The notes below the pieces were generated by a model. That model searched no databases. It worked only from the letters and a program-made list of their open reading frames with translations, and was not told the DNA's origin. DNA of 64,000 nucleotides from Rusavskia elegans (lineage: Eukaryota > Ascomycota > Lecanoromycetes > Teloschistales > Teloschistaceae). Within the stretch, counting starts at the first letter, position 1, and each line of letters starts with the position of its first letter. Position numbers and translations under genes: made by a program. Positions 42,868 through 55,738 of this stretch are shown here, in pieces. The stretch lies in contig SAUG01000046.1 in NCBI GenBank assembly GCA_011316305.1, positions 248,001-312,000 on the forward strand, given 5' to 3'.

Positions 42868-45800
42868 TTATTGCTGACGGCCCGCACCATCCATTCCACT
42901 CCCATGGTTCCCATCCATAGGAAACACTCGGTAACCGCCATCCACCTCTCCGGGAAATCCCGTCGGTGGTGGCATGTTGAACGGCATGAACCACGCACTC
43001 GACCGTTGCACCTCTCCCATATAGTTTCCCATCCCTCCAAATGCCTGCGCTGCATGAACGCCCATCTCTCCCATCGAATGCTCCCACAGGCTTGTCGTCT
43101 GATCGCCCATGGATAACGGCATGAAGGAAGAATCCGTCGACGTCATCGGCGGCCCAGATGTTCCCGCGTACGCGTTGTACACCAGGTTTCGACCCGAAGG
43201 AGGGAGCAGAGCACTGTCTGCACTGGGACCTATGGATTCGTACGTCTGAGGCGGAACGCTGGAATATACTGCTTGCGGTGGATGGGGACCGAATCGTGAA
43301 GGGGCGATCGGCGTCTGCCCTGCTATTGCTGTCATCGACTGTACGGATACTTCGAGCGGCACATTCGGCGGGAGCACTAGAGGTGGATGTGCTCGAGTCT
43401 GAACTGCCATTGCTTTGCACACCTTCCTCGCCGGCTTACGACATCCAGGAGGCCCTCTCGCCGACGGTGAAAGGTTGTTGAAGAAAGCTTCCACACTCTG
43501 AAGATCCGATTGCTGACTGGATGTGCTATCTTGGACTGACTCGCCTTTGCCTTTCGCCGCAGCATCTTCATAATCCGTCTCCGACACCCCATTGGGGTAC
43601 TGCTTAAACCAATCGCCGTACTGGAACAGACTCGCACCCGAATTATTGGCGGCCGCGATACCGTTGCTCTTCTGCAACGCATGGTCGTGATGTCTCTTCC
43701 ATATGTCCTTCAGATTTTCGCCCATAAAGTGAAACATCCCCCAGTACCTCTTCATCTTTCCGATGTAATTGATGTTCATTTCTAGCTTCCTCTTGGCCAA
43801 TGCTCGCAAGCGTAGCTGGTTGGAGAACATGCTCCAGATGTGCACCGTACTCGACGTGAAAGCGCAATAACCAGCAAAGGGCGCAACCAAGTTGTGCTCG
43901 GATGCAAGGTGAATCAGCTCCGAGATCTGACCGGCTGCTTCCACCGCAACATGCGCCGACGTTGACTGGAAGTCTTTGGGCATGTTGCGCGACATGTTGG
44001 CGCCGGGCGTGATCGGTATCGCATGGCGGTGGAGGAAGAGAACGATCTGGTGGTAAGATATGTGCAAGAGCAAAAATTGGTTCGCGAGCTTCTCGGTAGC
44101 ATGGTGTGCTAGATTATCGGCAGTGAATTGCAGGTCGGACGGCAGAGATGCTCTGAGATCTTCAACTTGCTTTTGCAGACTGCTGAAACTGGATTGAGGA
44201 TGCCATAGCTCATGAGGGTCTTTTTCCTTACCACCCAGATTCAGGTACATGATAACCCGCCCCCAGAGTACGATCACGCGAACCATGTACGATGCCACGC
44301 CCATACTGTCTTTTGGCTTGGCCTTCTGCTCGGCATCGAGTGTCGATGTAGGCATAGTCTCATTGGCCAGTGTCTCCACTGGGCCTGGTATCTCGTTCTG
44401 AAAATTGAATTCCTTGGTCGGCAATTGGATCTTGATGTGGTCTTCAGCTCCACAGGTTGGTCGCTCGGTGCCGGAGGAGCTAAATCGGTCCATCAGAAAA
44501 CACGCCCACATGGCCCTCCTTCGGATTTCTCGATCTGTCGCACTGAGCTTGGGATCTGCGTCATCCTTGCGCACGAGGGGATCATAGTCCAATTCGCGAT
44601 GGAGCTGTAAAGCGTATGCCATGCGCATAGCCATACCGCAAAACATCCACGATCGCCCGCCTCGACAGGTGCCGAACTCATGGAGGCCTAGGATCAGGAG
44701 GACCGTAAGGATTGTGATGCTAGGCTGATCATAACTTTTCAGCACTATTTCTCGTGCTGGTGCAGCCCATTCTTCGCCTCGGAGAAATGCTGGCTCTGAA
44801 TTGACCTGTGGATGGGTGGAAAACCTTGCAGCAATAGCGCACACACCTAGGACGAGTACAGGTGGAGCGGCCCCGGCCCTTCAGAGAAGTTAGTCAGATG
44901 GATTGATACTGTCAATGTTTACATACCTCAGTCGTCTCATGAAGCTCGGCTTATGAAGGAGAAGATAAGACTGCCCGTACACACAATCGAAGAAAACCTC
45001 TGCCAGGTGTTCTTGAATTTCTTGTGACGGCAACTTGTCCGCTCCCTCTGTGTGCATCTGATCCTGACTGTACTCTCGACTTGCCATAGTCTGCTTGCTT
45101 GACCGAGATTGCGCCCACTCCTCGAGATCGGGACCGAAGGCTTCTTCTGCCGCTCGTTTCTTGCCGTTGTGGGCGTTGCTTGCAGATCCAGCTGTGGATG
45201 GCCGTACGTTTGCCCTCCCTGGCGCTGATGTGTTGGTGACTTCATCTCCAGGAAGTATCTTGATGACTCGCTCCTCCATTCGTTTCAGACGCTTGTCAAG
45301 CATTGCCATGTAGTCTGTCCTCGGGGCTGCCTTTCTCGTCGTGATCTTGTAGACGCAAGGTATCCTGGACCTTAGGCAATGTTTACAGGCAGGCTTCTCA
45401 CCCGAACATCGAATCTTCTTCCTTCTGCAGGCTATACACGCCAAAGGCAGCCTTTTGCGAACTTTGCCAGCCTTGGTCTTCAGCTCGCTCCATGAAGGCG
45501 GCTTCTCATCCTCCTCTTTAAGAGTGACACTCTTCTTGCCTGACTTCTTCGGCGGTGGTTGCGTTGATGCCTTGCTACTTTCTGTTTCCTTCAAGGCAGA
45601 TGCCCGAGAACTTGATGGACTGAGAGGCTCCGAACGACTGGCTGGAAGTATGTTCTTCAGCGATGCATCATGAGTGCCAAACCCACCATGGGCTGGGTGG
45701 CGATGCTCTTGGGATGGGGGAGGTACAGCGTTGGTCGCTGGCTGTCTCATGAAGGCCTGCTGAGTTTGGTGATCGATGCGCGGTTTGGACTCCTGGGGTG

Positions 45801-46074
45801 AGGCGAGGTGGCGATCAAGCATGGGATTGTAGGCTTGTACTTGGTCGACATGATCGTGTTGAATTGGCGTAGAGAAGCTGGGGTATGGAGAAACAGGCAC
45901 GGTAGGAATTCGGTTCAACGGGTGCGGCGAGTCGTTCTGTGGAATGGGATATGTTTTGGGCAAGAGCCTCCCCTCGAGGGCTTGCTGCTGGGTCCTCGGG
46001 GTACGGGCATGCTGCAACATGCTTTCGGCAGCTTCGTAACGTCGTGACTGAGCAGCATGATTGTCAGGCTCCAT
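42868..46074 (-). CDS. Zn2Cys6 fungal transcription factor
   Basis: Two minus-strand exons, 46074..44927 and 44878..42868, join in frame to 1052 aa; the intron has a CTAAC branch point. A disordered N-terminus of about 195 residues precedes the binuclear zinc cluster. Its cysteines fall at residues 213, 216, 223, 230, 233 and 240 (C-x2-C-x6-C-x6-C-x2-C-x6-C). A basic linker and short dimerisation coil follow (YMAMLDKRLKRMEERVIKIL). The fungal-specific transcription-factor domain begins near residue 350 and includes MRRLRAGAAPPVLVLGVCA, GRSWMFCGMAMRMAYALQLH and RRRAMWACFLMDRFSS. The C-terminal 250 residues are Gly/Pro/Met-rich, a possible activation region. Targets cannot be inferred. Confidence 0.92.
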
Positions 46075-47012
46075 CTGCTTGTCTAGAGGAGGGAATTCTC
46101 TTTTCCCATAGGGTGACGTATCGGCTCAGCGGCGGCCGCATCTGGACTTGAGCCTAGACAGGCATCGCGGCCATGGCTTGGGACGAGTCGGCTCATGGCG
46201 ACTAGTGAGCCATCAATTGCTGTTCTGCAGCCTGGATGAGGTTCTGTGGTTCTTCGAGGCACCCACAACAACATTACGAAGTGAGGTATTGCGTGGTGGC
46301 GCCAATGGGGGAAAGACTCTCAGCCCATTGGATTTCCTCAATGCCGGGCTATGGCCGCATGAACTTCGTCCTATCAGCCTTCACCTCATGTATGAGTAAC
46401 CGAACGTTGTTTTTACTCGTTGTGGTTTTACGAGAGTGATAAGGCTGCGAAAATCTTTCGAACCCAGGAATCTTGGCCTCCAGGTAGTATGACTGTGTTA
46501 CATACTACGACTACTTTACTTCGATCAGGTCCCTAGCTTAAGGTATGTATCTAGCAGCTGTATAGTAAGTAATGCGCAGACCATCGTTAGTACGATATCC
46601 TACATCGAGGAATTGACTGTCTATCGTAAGGAACGATTTCTTTTCGCAAGAGCTACAAATGCTAGGCCGCTGGTTACTCTTGTATGTAAAAATATACCAA
46701 GTATCAACTTATACTCTATGGCGATGGACATCTAGGGATCTCTCTTATAAATTTCGGTGATCGCATTCATGTTAAGACGAGCCCACTCCATCCTGTACAG
46801 ACGTCTATCACGTGCCCTGAGAAACATTTGGACTTTTCTTTAGAAACAGGAACCCCTGAGGTCCCCGAGAGGGGCTACTCTACATATTATCTGCAAGCCC
46901 TTTGTTTTTGCTGGAATGCCAAACTGATTGGGTATGGTGGACGATTTATTTTGTGTGCAACTCGCCGGTTATCGAAATCTGGAATAAATCCAACGCCCTC
47001 ACACTTCGTCTC
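46075..47012. other. Intergenic region, 0.9 kb
   Basis: Promoter side of the Zn2Cys6 gene and 3' side of the next minus-strand gene. No gene recognised. Confidence 0.5.
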
Positions 47013-47730
47013 TTAGAGAATGTTTTTAGACAGCCATTCTTGAAAACCTTCGAACAGGTCCCCCGTGTTCCTTCGAAGATAAGGTAGGTAATTTATGACG
47101 ACGCTGGCGGTGCTCTGTCTCCGACTATGTGTACCGTTGGGCATTGGCAAACCTTGTTCATATTCAGGCTGATCCTCCTGCTCCGTGGCCAAACGTTGCT
47201 CAGGTGTCAATTCGGCTGCGTATGGATTCTGTTTGTATCCGGATGGATGGTCAAAGCTTCCTGCTCTCATATCTTGTATCACGGGCTGTGCTTGTGGTCG
47301 TGTCGCTGCTGGCTGGAATCTATCCGTCCGAGACGCCGCTGTCATCGCCGATGGCCCTCCGATCGAGGAGTGAGGAGACACCGACGACCATGGTGGACGT
47401 GATGGTGGATGTACTGCCGCGGTGAAAGCATAGAACTCCGGAGCTTGGACCTTTTCGCCATCCCGCGGAGGTGGACGGATGCTTGTCTTCCTTGGGCTTG
47501 CATAGCTCGAACTTGGTCCGGAAGGAGGTGCTGATGAATCGCGCTGTGCTTCATCTGTTCTCATGTTCGACGGTGATGCTGGTGTTTTCGCTTCCGCAAG
47601 ACTATACTCTGGCTCCCACAAAATACTCTTAAAGGGCGGCATCGTTGGGCTCGGTATTGATAATCCTTTTCGTGGATTGCTGCGGAAGGGATCTTGAGTG
47701 TGCAAAACAACGGTCGTTGGAGGATCTGCC
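47013..47730 (-). CDS. Uncharacterised Pro/Ser-rich protein (5' end unresolved)
   Basis: Minus strand. The reading frame is open and coding-like from about 47729 (DPPTTVVLHTQDPFRSNPRK) to the stop at 47013. The first ATG inside it is at 47642 (MPPFKSILWEPEYSLAEA), but the sequence upstream of it also looks coding. An AG acceptor near 47727-47730 suggests a missing 5' exon. The protein is disordered, rich in Pro, Ser, Arg and Gln, with no domain, signal peptide or membrane segment. Family not recognised. Confidence 0.5.
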
Positions 47731-48238
47731 TAGATTACTTATGAGTTGACATTCGGTATCATTGCCTCGATGGTCTTGAGCCTTTGTTGTTGGGATCTGC
47801 ATAATTTTGCGCTGCAAACGGGACGAGGCTGAAAATATAGACAAAGCTTCTATGAAACTCCTATAATGATGCATGCCTGTGTAGCACGACAAGGAAGGGA
47901 CGCAAATCAGTACTTCACATACTCGCTCTGATGCCGCATAAGGTTGCGAATGGAAAGGGGTATGAAACAAAGTCACAATGCAACCCATAGCTTTTGAACA
48001 CGGCCTGAACCCATTTGTATAAGAATGATTAGTACAAAGAAAGAGTCAAGCGGAGTTTGACACTGGAAAGCTAGGAGGAATACATGCAGAAAATTCCCAA
48101 TCTCTAAAGTACAGCTTCAGTGCTTTGCTGCACTGCGTTATGCATACCTCCCAAATCTTCTAGAACAAGGTCCACGCCGAAGATCCAGGTCCTCTATCCA
48201 CGATGGAAGCTTCCTGCTTAGTGGCCCAGCAGAATTCT
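47731..48238. other. Intergenic region; may hold a missing 5' exon
   Basis: Between the AAC gene 3' end and the gene at 47013..47730 (both minus strand). An unplaced first exon of the latter could lie here; I cannot identify it. Confidence 0.4.
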
Positions 48239-49780
48239 TTATCCAGATCCACCCTTGAAGGCCTTTCCGAACATCAGAAGCTGCACCTGGTCATAGATCG
48301 AAAGCACACCGGCACCGGCCACACCACGGAGGATATTGGCACCGGCACCCTTAAACAGAGATCGAACACCCTCAGCAGCGATGATTTGGCGACCAGCATC
48401 CAAGGACGACTTGTACTTGACGGCCTGCACGATAAAGTCAACAAATCTGCAGATATCAATGACGAGTGGGGTCATGTTCTTACTTCACCAGATGTCATCA
48501 TCATACGTCGGCGGATGGTGTCGAGCGGGTAAGAAGCGATACCAGCACCAGTAGTCACAGCCCAGCCGAGTGCGAAGGAGGCAAAGAAGTTACCTTCCAA
48601 GCTTCCGGTGAGGAGGACAGGTTTGATCGAGTCGTACATGCCAAAGTACAGACCACGGTAGACAACGATACCGAGGACCGAGGGACCAAAGCCACGGTAC
48701 AAGCCCAAGATCCCATCACTGGCAAGGGTCTTCTTGTAGACATCAACCAATCCGTTGAATTGACGCTCGCCTCCTTTCTTTGCGCTCTTCGCGTCGTTGG
48801 CAAGACGAGTACGAGCGTAATCAAGAGAATAGACGAAGAGAAGCGACGTAGCACCGGCAGCCTGTCCATATCAGTACCCATCCAGTCGTCGGGCATCGAG
48901 CGGAAGACTTACACCACCGGATGCAAGGTTGCCCATCATCCATTTTGCGTAGCCATCACGTTCCTTTTTAAATGCGAACATGGATTTGTACGTGTCTCGG
49001 AAGGCGAAGTTGAGGGCCTGGGTTGGGAAGTATCGAATGACGTTGGCGGTGTTACCTCTCCATAGTGAAGCTGTGCCCTCGTTCTTGATAGTACGGCTAA
49101 AGCATTCGCCAATGCCGTCGTATTTTCTGTCCAGACGGCCAGCCTTCATCATTTCATCCTGAATCGCAGAACCCAGTTAGCCTACGCTATCATGTGCAAG
49201 AATGCTTGGGGGTTGCTGGAGAACAGGTCCAAGGCCTGGAACGACCCCGTAGCGCATGGCCTGGGTGTTTTGTTGGGAGTTCTGAGACTTACTTGATTTT
49301 GGATAAGGAGCTTGACACGCTCAATTGGAGCAGCAGCAGTCTTGGATACGGCGGCAGAGACACCACCCACTGTGATTCTTATTAGTACCGCTCTCTCCCA
49401 ACAACGATTCAGACCACGACATCGATGAGGAGTGACCTCTACGATGATCGGTAGCCAATAAAAACCGTTTTTGCGTAATAGATGATGTCCGACATACTAA
49501 GGAAGTCGACAACGAAGCCCTAGGAAAAGGGAAAAAGTTAGCACGATGCATCTTGTAGCTCCAAAAATGCAGCTCAAGGGGAAGTCGAATCTCAAGAGCT
49601 CCCCGTGACAATTGTCGCTGGTAGCAATGACAGCGGATGTCGATTGAAGAAGGCGATATGGATTTCAATGCGACAGATAGTGGTCTGCACGATATCGCAG
49701 GATGTTTTGATGGAAAAAGCAGAGCTTACCGGCATGCCCATGAAGGACTTCTTCGACTGGACTACTTCACCTTCCGGCAT
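48239..49780 (-). CDS. AAC: Mitochondrial ADP/ATP carrier
   Basis: Six minus-strand exons, 49780..49730, 49519..49498, 49369..49293, 49158..48913, 48861..48484 and 48424..48239, join exactly to 319 aa. Exon 2 is only 22 nt. The protein has the three-fold mitochondrial carrier layout with P-x-D/E-x-x-K/R signatures ([35 protein letters not shown]). The ADP/ATP-carrier-specific RRRMMM lies at residues 249-254. It exchanges cytosolic ADP for matrix ATP across the inner mitochondrial membrane. The N-terminus [17 protein letters not shown] is short, as usual. The first intron is the longest (210 nt), which may reflect regulatory content. Confidence 0.96.
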
Positions 49781-50899
49781 CTTGGCGATTGCTGAAGAGA
49801 CAACAGAAACGAGGAATTAGATTTATTGGGGAGGATTGAGTGGAGAGTAGTGTGAGACGTGATGCTCGAAGATGTGTAGGTGGTGAAGTTGGTTGAAGGG
49901 TGCGCCAGAAAAAGACTTCTTGAAAAGCCGCTAGCCCGTACAGGGTTCTCCTGCGATCGTCGGATAATTCCGCGAATGAGACCATCTCTTCCGGGAAATT
50001 ATCTTCTCACCACTGAGCAGTCCCACATCTCTTATTTTTATTTTGAGGGATTACTGCTGCAATTTAGTGGGTACACCAACTGAATCATGTTTTACATTGA
50101 AGTAGGAACGCATCCCTTTTACCTGCCATCTTGCCAAAGACGCACACCATCTCCACCAGGTCTAACAGTCGGTACCTCGATATGGGAGTTCGTTCTAGCG
50201 ATGATATAGATATTACCATTTAACTGGTGGACGCCTATATTTTACAGTCCAACATACTAACTACCGTGGTGGTAGTATTCTAGAACGGCACTCGGCTGTC
50301 ACAGTCTGGTGGTTGCGGTGCGGCATACAATCACAATTGGAGAGGACACAGCGAGATTCGAGACGAAAGGCAGAAAGTCCTCTGTCGTGGTTCATAAGAT
50401 TTCAACTTCGTTCGCTATCTCGATGCTTGAGAACGTCGCATGTAAACACTGATTTGTAATAGGCTCTGTCCTCCGTCATCAAACGCTCATTCGGGGACTT
50501 CTTCCAAAAAGCAGGGGCATTCCTCCGGGTATCGTTATGTAAAGGCGTCAATGCTAAAGTAGTTGACAAAGGAAAGGAATAGAGAACACGCAAGAAACAT
50601 GCAAAGGAGTCTTCAAACCCCAAAAACAAACCCCCAAAGTCCCACTCCCAGCCCCAGCGCTGTCTAATGCCCCAACAAAAAAGCAATCAGAGATGCTGTC
50701 ATGTCTCCTCCCACGCAGCAGTTTACTAATGGCCGTAAAAGCAAATATCATTGCTCGGTTGTCGTTGTTCCTAATCTGAGCCCAGGGTCTGCAACGTTTC
50801 CTCGATCTGTCCCTTCCCTTCAGGATTCTGCCACGAGACCACAAATCGAGATTGAGGTTGTCGAGACTTCCTTTCATCATCATAAAACTTCCTATGCTC
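49781..50899. other. Intergenic region, 1.1 kb
   Basis: Promoter of the ADP/ATP carrier gene at the left and 3' region of the PAS kinase gene at the right. No gene or RNA recognised. Confidence 0.5.
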
Positions 50900-53800
50900 C
50901 TATTCTTGCCCCTCCACGGTTGCGGGTTCTGTACTCCACGGATGTTCCATAACCTGACTGATTGTTAGACGTTGATCGACATCCCGGTTCAGCATCGCCT
51001 TGATCAAGTCGATGCTCGGTTCACTCATGATCCACGGGATTCGGAGCTCGTGGTCCATTATCTCATCTATGCTGTAGAAGGGGTTCTCCTTGTAGATGAG
51101 GGTATAAAGGAGGATACCGAGGGCCCAGACGTCTTGTTCCTTGCCGCGGTAGGATTTTCCTTGTAGGACTTCTGGGGCTGCGTAATCTGTCCCACAGATA
51201 AGTTGCTGGTCAGAACGAAAAGGGGAAAGCATTCGGTAGGCAAGAAAGAGATCAGGGCTTATACATACCAATGGTGCCAACAAAGACGTCGAAAGGCCCG
51301 TTCTTGATATAGGCTGCACTTCCGAAGTCGATAAGTTTGACCTTGTTTTCGCCGTCCAGGATGATGTTCTCGTCTTTGATATCCCGGTGCACAACCAGGG
51401 CTCTTGTGTGCAAGTGGTGCAGGGCAGCGACAACCTGAAGGAATATGTTGCGGCATTCTGCTTCGTCCATCGTAGGTCGCATTTCGATGTAGTCAAAGAG
51501 ATCCATCCCGGGCAAACCGTGGGGAATCATCTCGATATAGTAATTGATGTCATCTTCGAAGAAGCCGATCATCTCTACAATGTTGGGATGCTTCAATCCG
51601 TCTTTGCGCAGATAATCCAAGACATGGATCTCCAATGGTACAGTCCCAAGCCGCCGATCTCGTGTCCAGGTATCAACAAGAATGCGCTTCTTGGTGACAT
51701 ACTTCAAGACGACTTTCTTGCCGGTCTTGTTGAATCTCGCGAGTTTGACCTGACCATAGGCGCCTTGACCCATATCCTCGAGTATGGCAAAGTCGGCAAT
51801 CCTCTTCTTGACAGCCGGCTCTGCTTTCTTGATTGGTGTAGGCGCTGGCTTTGGCATCGAAACCGTGGAAATGGGTGGAGGGTCCGAGATGGGTTGTGAT
51901 GTTGCTTCCTGGATCTGTTGACTGAGAGATGCTGTTGGAGATGTGTCACACTTGTTGTCGTCGGAGTCGGCAGGTTGCGGCGATACGGACCGATTGTTCT
52001 GACCTGGCGATGGTTGTAGCGGAGTTGTTGATCTTACCGCCACAGGCGATGCGGAGCCTCGAGCATGGTAGGTCGTGTGAAGCTGTCGAGAATAAGTGAT
52101 CCAGAGTGCATAGACCAATTCCGATGTCGAAGCAGCAACACTTCCTGGGCTCTGAAGCCCAGTTGCATCCTCGTCTATCTCTTCGATCACAAATTCGTCA
52201 GGCTCAACCCTTTCACTTCGCACGATGCGCATCTGCACATCTACATTGATATCAGAGCCATCGCGGTGCTTTGCTGCAAGGCCTGGAGGCTTTAAGAAGA
52301 TGGAAGCAGGATTGGCATCGACGTCCCTCAACGTTAATAGATCTCGTGCTTTTCGAAAGGTGTGTTCGGGGATGACCATGCCGTCTACTAAAATAATTCC
52401 TTCTTCTGCTCTTAAGACCTCCAGAAGCGTGTCGAATTGCGGAAGTAAGGTTGTAATATGTAAGCCATTAACGTTGGAGAGACCAAAAAGAGCTGCCGAA
52501 AAGGCCGAATTAGAGCTAGTAATAGCTAACGTGCTTGCTGTAAGGACCATGATCCCAGCAATATGAGGAAAGCTTGAGACCTCGATAGTCTTGTGGTCTT
52601 GGCTGGCGAAAATGGAGACCGGAACACTCGCCCCTTCAGCATTCTGTGCAGCAAAATACTGCCTGTCAGTGATTTGCTTGAAATCGAGCTCCCAACCATT
52701 GGCTTCGCGATTCATGGGCAAATGTGGGATGAGCTCTTGCAGCTGGGTTCCAGCGGCTATGGATGAATCTCCGAATATTATGTCGAGAGAGCCAGCAGAT
52801 CTCTCTATTCGCCCTTGATCATCGAAGCCCAGACTGGCTATGTCTTCACTGATCTCTTCCAGGACCCAGACCAGACCTCCACTTTTCTCTTTGACCCACA
52901 AACTCGCAGAACCGGTTGCTCCATTCCTCTTCTGTATTGGCACAACGTCACCACATAGTAGGACTCCGCCAGCGCCCTTGCCTATACTCTTACCTGAAGG
53001 GCTTTTCGCGCCACCGAGGCTTGCACTTCTGGCTTTCTGTTTCGCAAGCTCGCGTGACGATGGTTTACTGAGGAGCTGTGCAGTAACGCCATTACCCATG
53101 GCCAGACTCTTGTTGCCGGAATTGCTGCGTGAGCTTTTGCTACTCGGCGAGGATGTTTGGAGAGTCTCGTCAGGGGGAACTCCTTTAAGACGATCTTCTA
53201 GCCAGGATCTCTTGTCTTGTCGAACCACTTCAAGGATACTTAGCTTCCGTAGTTCCCCCTTCGTAATGCCTATAACTAGACACGCAAGATCGTTAGCTGC
53301 GATGATTGTCCACGGTGCGGCGTTCTCCGTCGTAAATATTGCTTGTGCTGGCGAGGCTGATCTGTTCGAGCGACCGTGGACAGCCCACGGGACTTGCGTA
53401 CTGGTATTTGCAGACTTCTCAAAAGTAGAAATAGGCGTTGGGGGCAAGGGGTGCTCGTGATGGTTGCCGTCGTGCGCCGCGTATGGCTTTGCTAGGGCCT
53501 CGACGAGCTTTGTCTGTAGCGTAAGCAATGAAAGGTCGGTATAAGTACGCTTGTGTCCACCTCGCTGCCCGGGGATTTGGGAGCCCCCAAATGAAGTTAA
53601 GCTCTCTGGCGGCGACTGAGGCTCTGGGATCTCTGGAGCCGATGACTCGCTACTAAGCGAAGGCTCTGGGTGACTTGAGCTTGGTCTAGAAGGGGCTGCG
53701 TTGTCCTTCTGCAGTTCGAGTGGTTGCGATAATCGCCTTTCTCGAATCTGCCCGGGGTCCTGGGGGCGGGGGCCGAATGCACTTTCGAAAACATTGGCTC

Positions 53801-54353
53801 CACTCGTGATCGCAGGTCCAGTGAGAGGACCGTGCAAGAAGCGAGCTTGACCTGTTTTGACGGTATCGATGCCGAGGACGTTTGCTTTGGAGAGCAAATC
53901 CATCATGCTCTGGACCTCTGGGTCCCCACTTACTTTGGCCTGCGCATTGACAAGACCTGGATGGCTGGAAGTCCAACCCAGCTTGTCCCTCAAGAAGTCG
54001 ATGGACCTCTTCAGTATGTTCTGCCTGTTCCGGAGTACATCCTCGGATAAATGAGCGAATGAAAAGGAGTGGAGTGATTCGGACGGAAACCTTGACAGAT
54101 CCTCGTTGAGATTCATGGTTGGTGATGAAGGCCCACCGCTTGTCCACGTTCGAGAGGTAGAAAGGCCTAATGTTATCGAAGAGGCTCGAGGAGGCATTGA
54201 GAAAGAGGCGTTCGGGGAAGAAGAATGTGAAGGGGCTCCGGAAGGCGCTCTTGAAGGGATTCGTGAAGAGACGCGGGAAGGAGGCAGCTGTCGTATTCGT
54301 CGTAAGCCAGATGCGCCCAATCCCAGGTCTTGTTCTCCAATGATTGAAGACAT
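50900..54353 (-). CDS. PAS-domain serine/threonine protein kinase (Psk1/2-like)
   Basis: Two minus-strand exons, 54353..51269 and 51186..50900, join in frame (GTI joined to DYAAPEVL) to 1123 aa. The N-terminus is a Ser/Pro/Arg-rich disordered region. A PAS domain lies near residues 345-400 (FTTENAAPWTIIAANDLACL), with a further PAS-like stretch later. The kinase domain covers about 855-1115: the glycine loop GQGAYGQVKLA, VVLKYV with the catalytic lysine, HRDIKDENIIL, LIDFGSA and APEVLQGKSY. PAS kinases sense nutrient status and direct carbon toward glucans and storage carbohydrate in yeast. The order of PAS then kinase and the HRDIKDEN loop support assignment to this family. Confidence 0.93.
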
Positions 54354-55738
54354 GGCCGCAGGGTCATTCTCTTTCTTCGTCGATCCTGCGTCGAAGGAGA
54401 AGCGTATCCGGGCATTCTCGGTAGTCTTGCCTGCTTGCGCCAGTAGATTCCCTGTGCTCCGGTTCTTTGGTATCTTAAGAATGTCGGATGATGCCTCGGT
54501 GTTCTGAGGCGAACCGTTGGATTCTGCATCTGCAGCGCAGGTCAGCTGTGAGCTTGTATGGCTGCATTCGGGGAATACAGAGTTGCAAGTTGTTCGATGT
54601 TACTGTAGCTTCAATCACTTCACGAAAAACGACGTACCGTGGATATGTGACTCGGGCTCAGGCATACTTCAACTGACACGACGGATCGCAGGTTCCTCCA
54701 GTACGGACAGCGAGCGCTATGAACAGCGTTCTTGCCGTGACTGGAGAATTGTAGATTTATCAGGCGTACATGGCCATCGGTATGCACGTGCAGGCTCGGG
54801 ATCGCTAAGGATCTCTCTCTCTCTCTCTCTGGACGCCTGGAAGTCCGCAGTAGCTCGTGACGGATCAAATGTGACAAGACAACGGCGGAACAGAGTAATC
54901 ATTTGCCAGCGGGAAGGTGTAGAGTACAATCAGTTGTTTCGAAATAACCGAATGACATGCGCAGCCACCAAATATGCCCTGCACATATATTCGGGGACAT
55001 GCCACTATCACCGAGGGGCAGTTGGAGGACGTTTGCCGGTTCTAGTATGTGTTTGATATCTGAATTATGATATCGGCATCGCTTGACCAACCGGCGGCGT
55101 GACTGGACTGACTTCAGGGTCATTCACATGATGGAGAGTGATCCAGCTGCTTCAAGAGAAACCGGTCAATCAATGTTTGCAAAAAGCTAGCTAACTTCTA
55201 TGGCACTATAGTTCCTACATAGGTACAGTATCAGGAACAACGTCCAAAAAGGTCGAAGACAAGTGAGCCTGGTTATTGATGTTTGCGGAGAGAGTATAAG
55301 ACTGGTAGGAAGGCTCGTTTGAGCTACCGCTGGAGGCATCGAGGCGGCCGCCCCTACCGTCTTGAATGGTGTGAAGAGTTGCGGATTTGGTATCGTCGAT
55401 CGGAAGATGTCTGGCTTCGGGTCCGGCAGCCGTTCAAGTCAGCAACATCGTCAGTCGTAAATGCAGGCTGCCTGGCCCGTCCTAAGGTCATCAGGGCAAT
55501 GGGGACTCATGAGTTCGTAAAAGAGACTTGGGGTGAATTGCAGGTGTTCTGTGGGAGTAGTGCGGAAGGCAAGTGCCAAGGGACTTTTAGTGGACATGAA
55601 TACGGTCGGAGTTGGTGGAGCAAGGAATCGTTGGGGGAAACGTCTGTAGGGACCTAGACCGGTGAGGAGTGTCGTTGGGAGGTTGCGTCAACTTGCGGTC
55701 CACGAACTTGGAGCCAAACCGATGATGCATTTGAGTGG
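54354..55738. other. Intergenic region, 1.4 kb
   Basis: PAS kinase promoter side and 3' region of the KH gene. Contains a CT microsatellite at 54811-54830. A 124-codon + strand frame (55283..55657) has no family features and is not accepted. Confidence 0.5.
54811..54830. repeat. CT dinucleotide microsatellite
   Basis: About ten CT units, in the region upstream of the PAS kinase start. Confidence 0.85.

Noticed and set aside
47629..47988. Overlapping 119-codon frame on the minus strand
   Set aside because: It overlaps the better-supported frame of 47013..47730 and lacks recognisable features; it may only contain the unplaced first exon.
55283..55657. 124-codon + strand frame between PAS kinase and KH genes
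   Set aside because: No homology-like motifs; basic and W-rich in the manner of random sequence.
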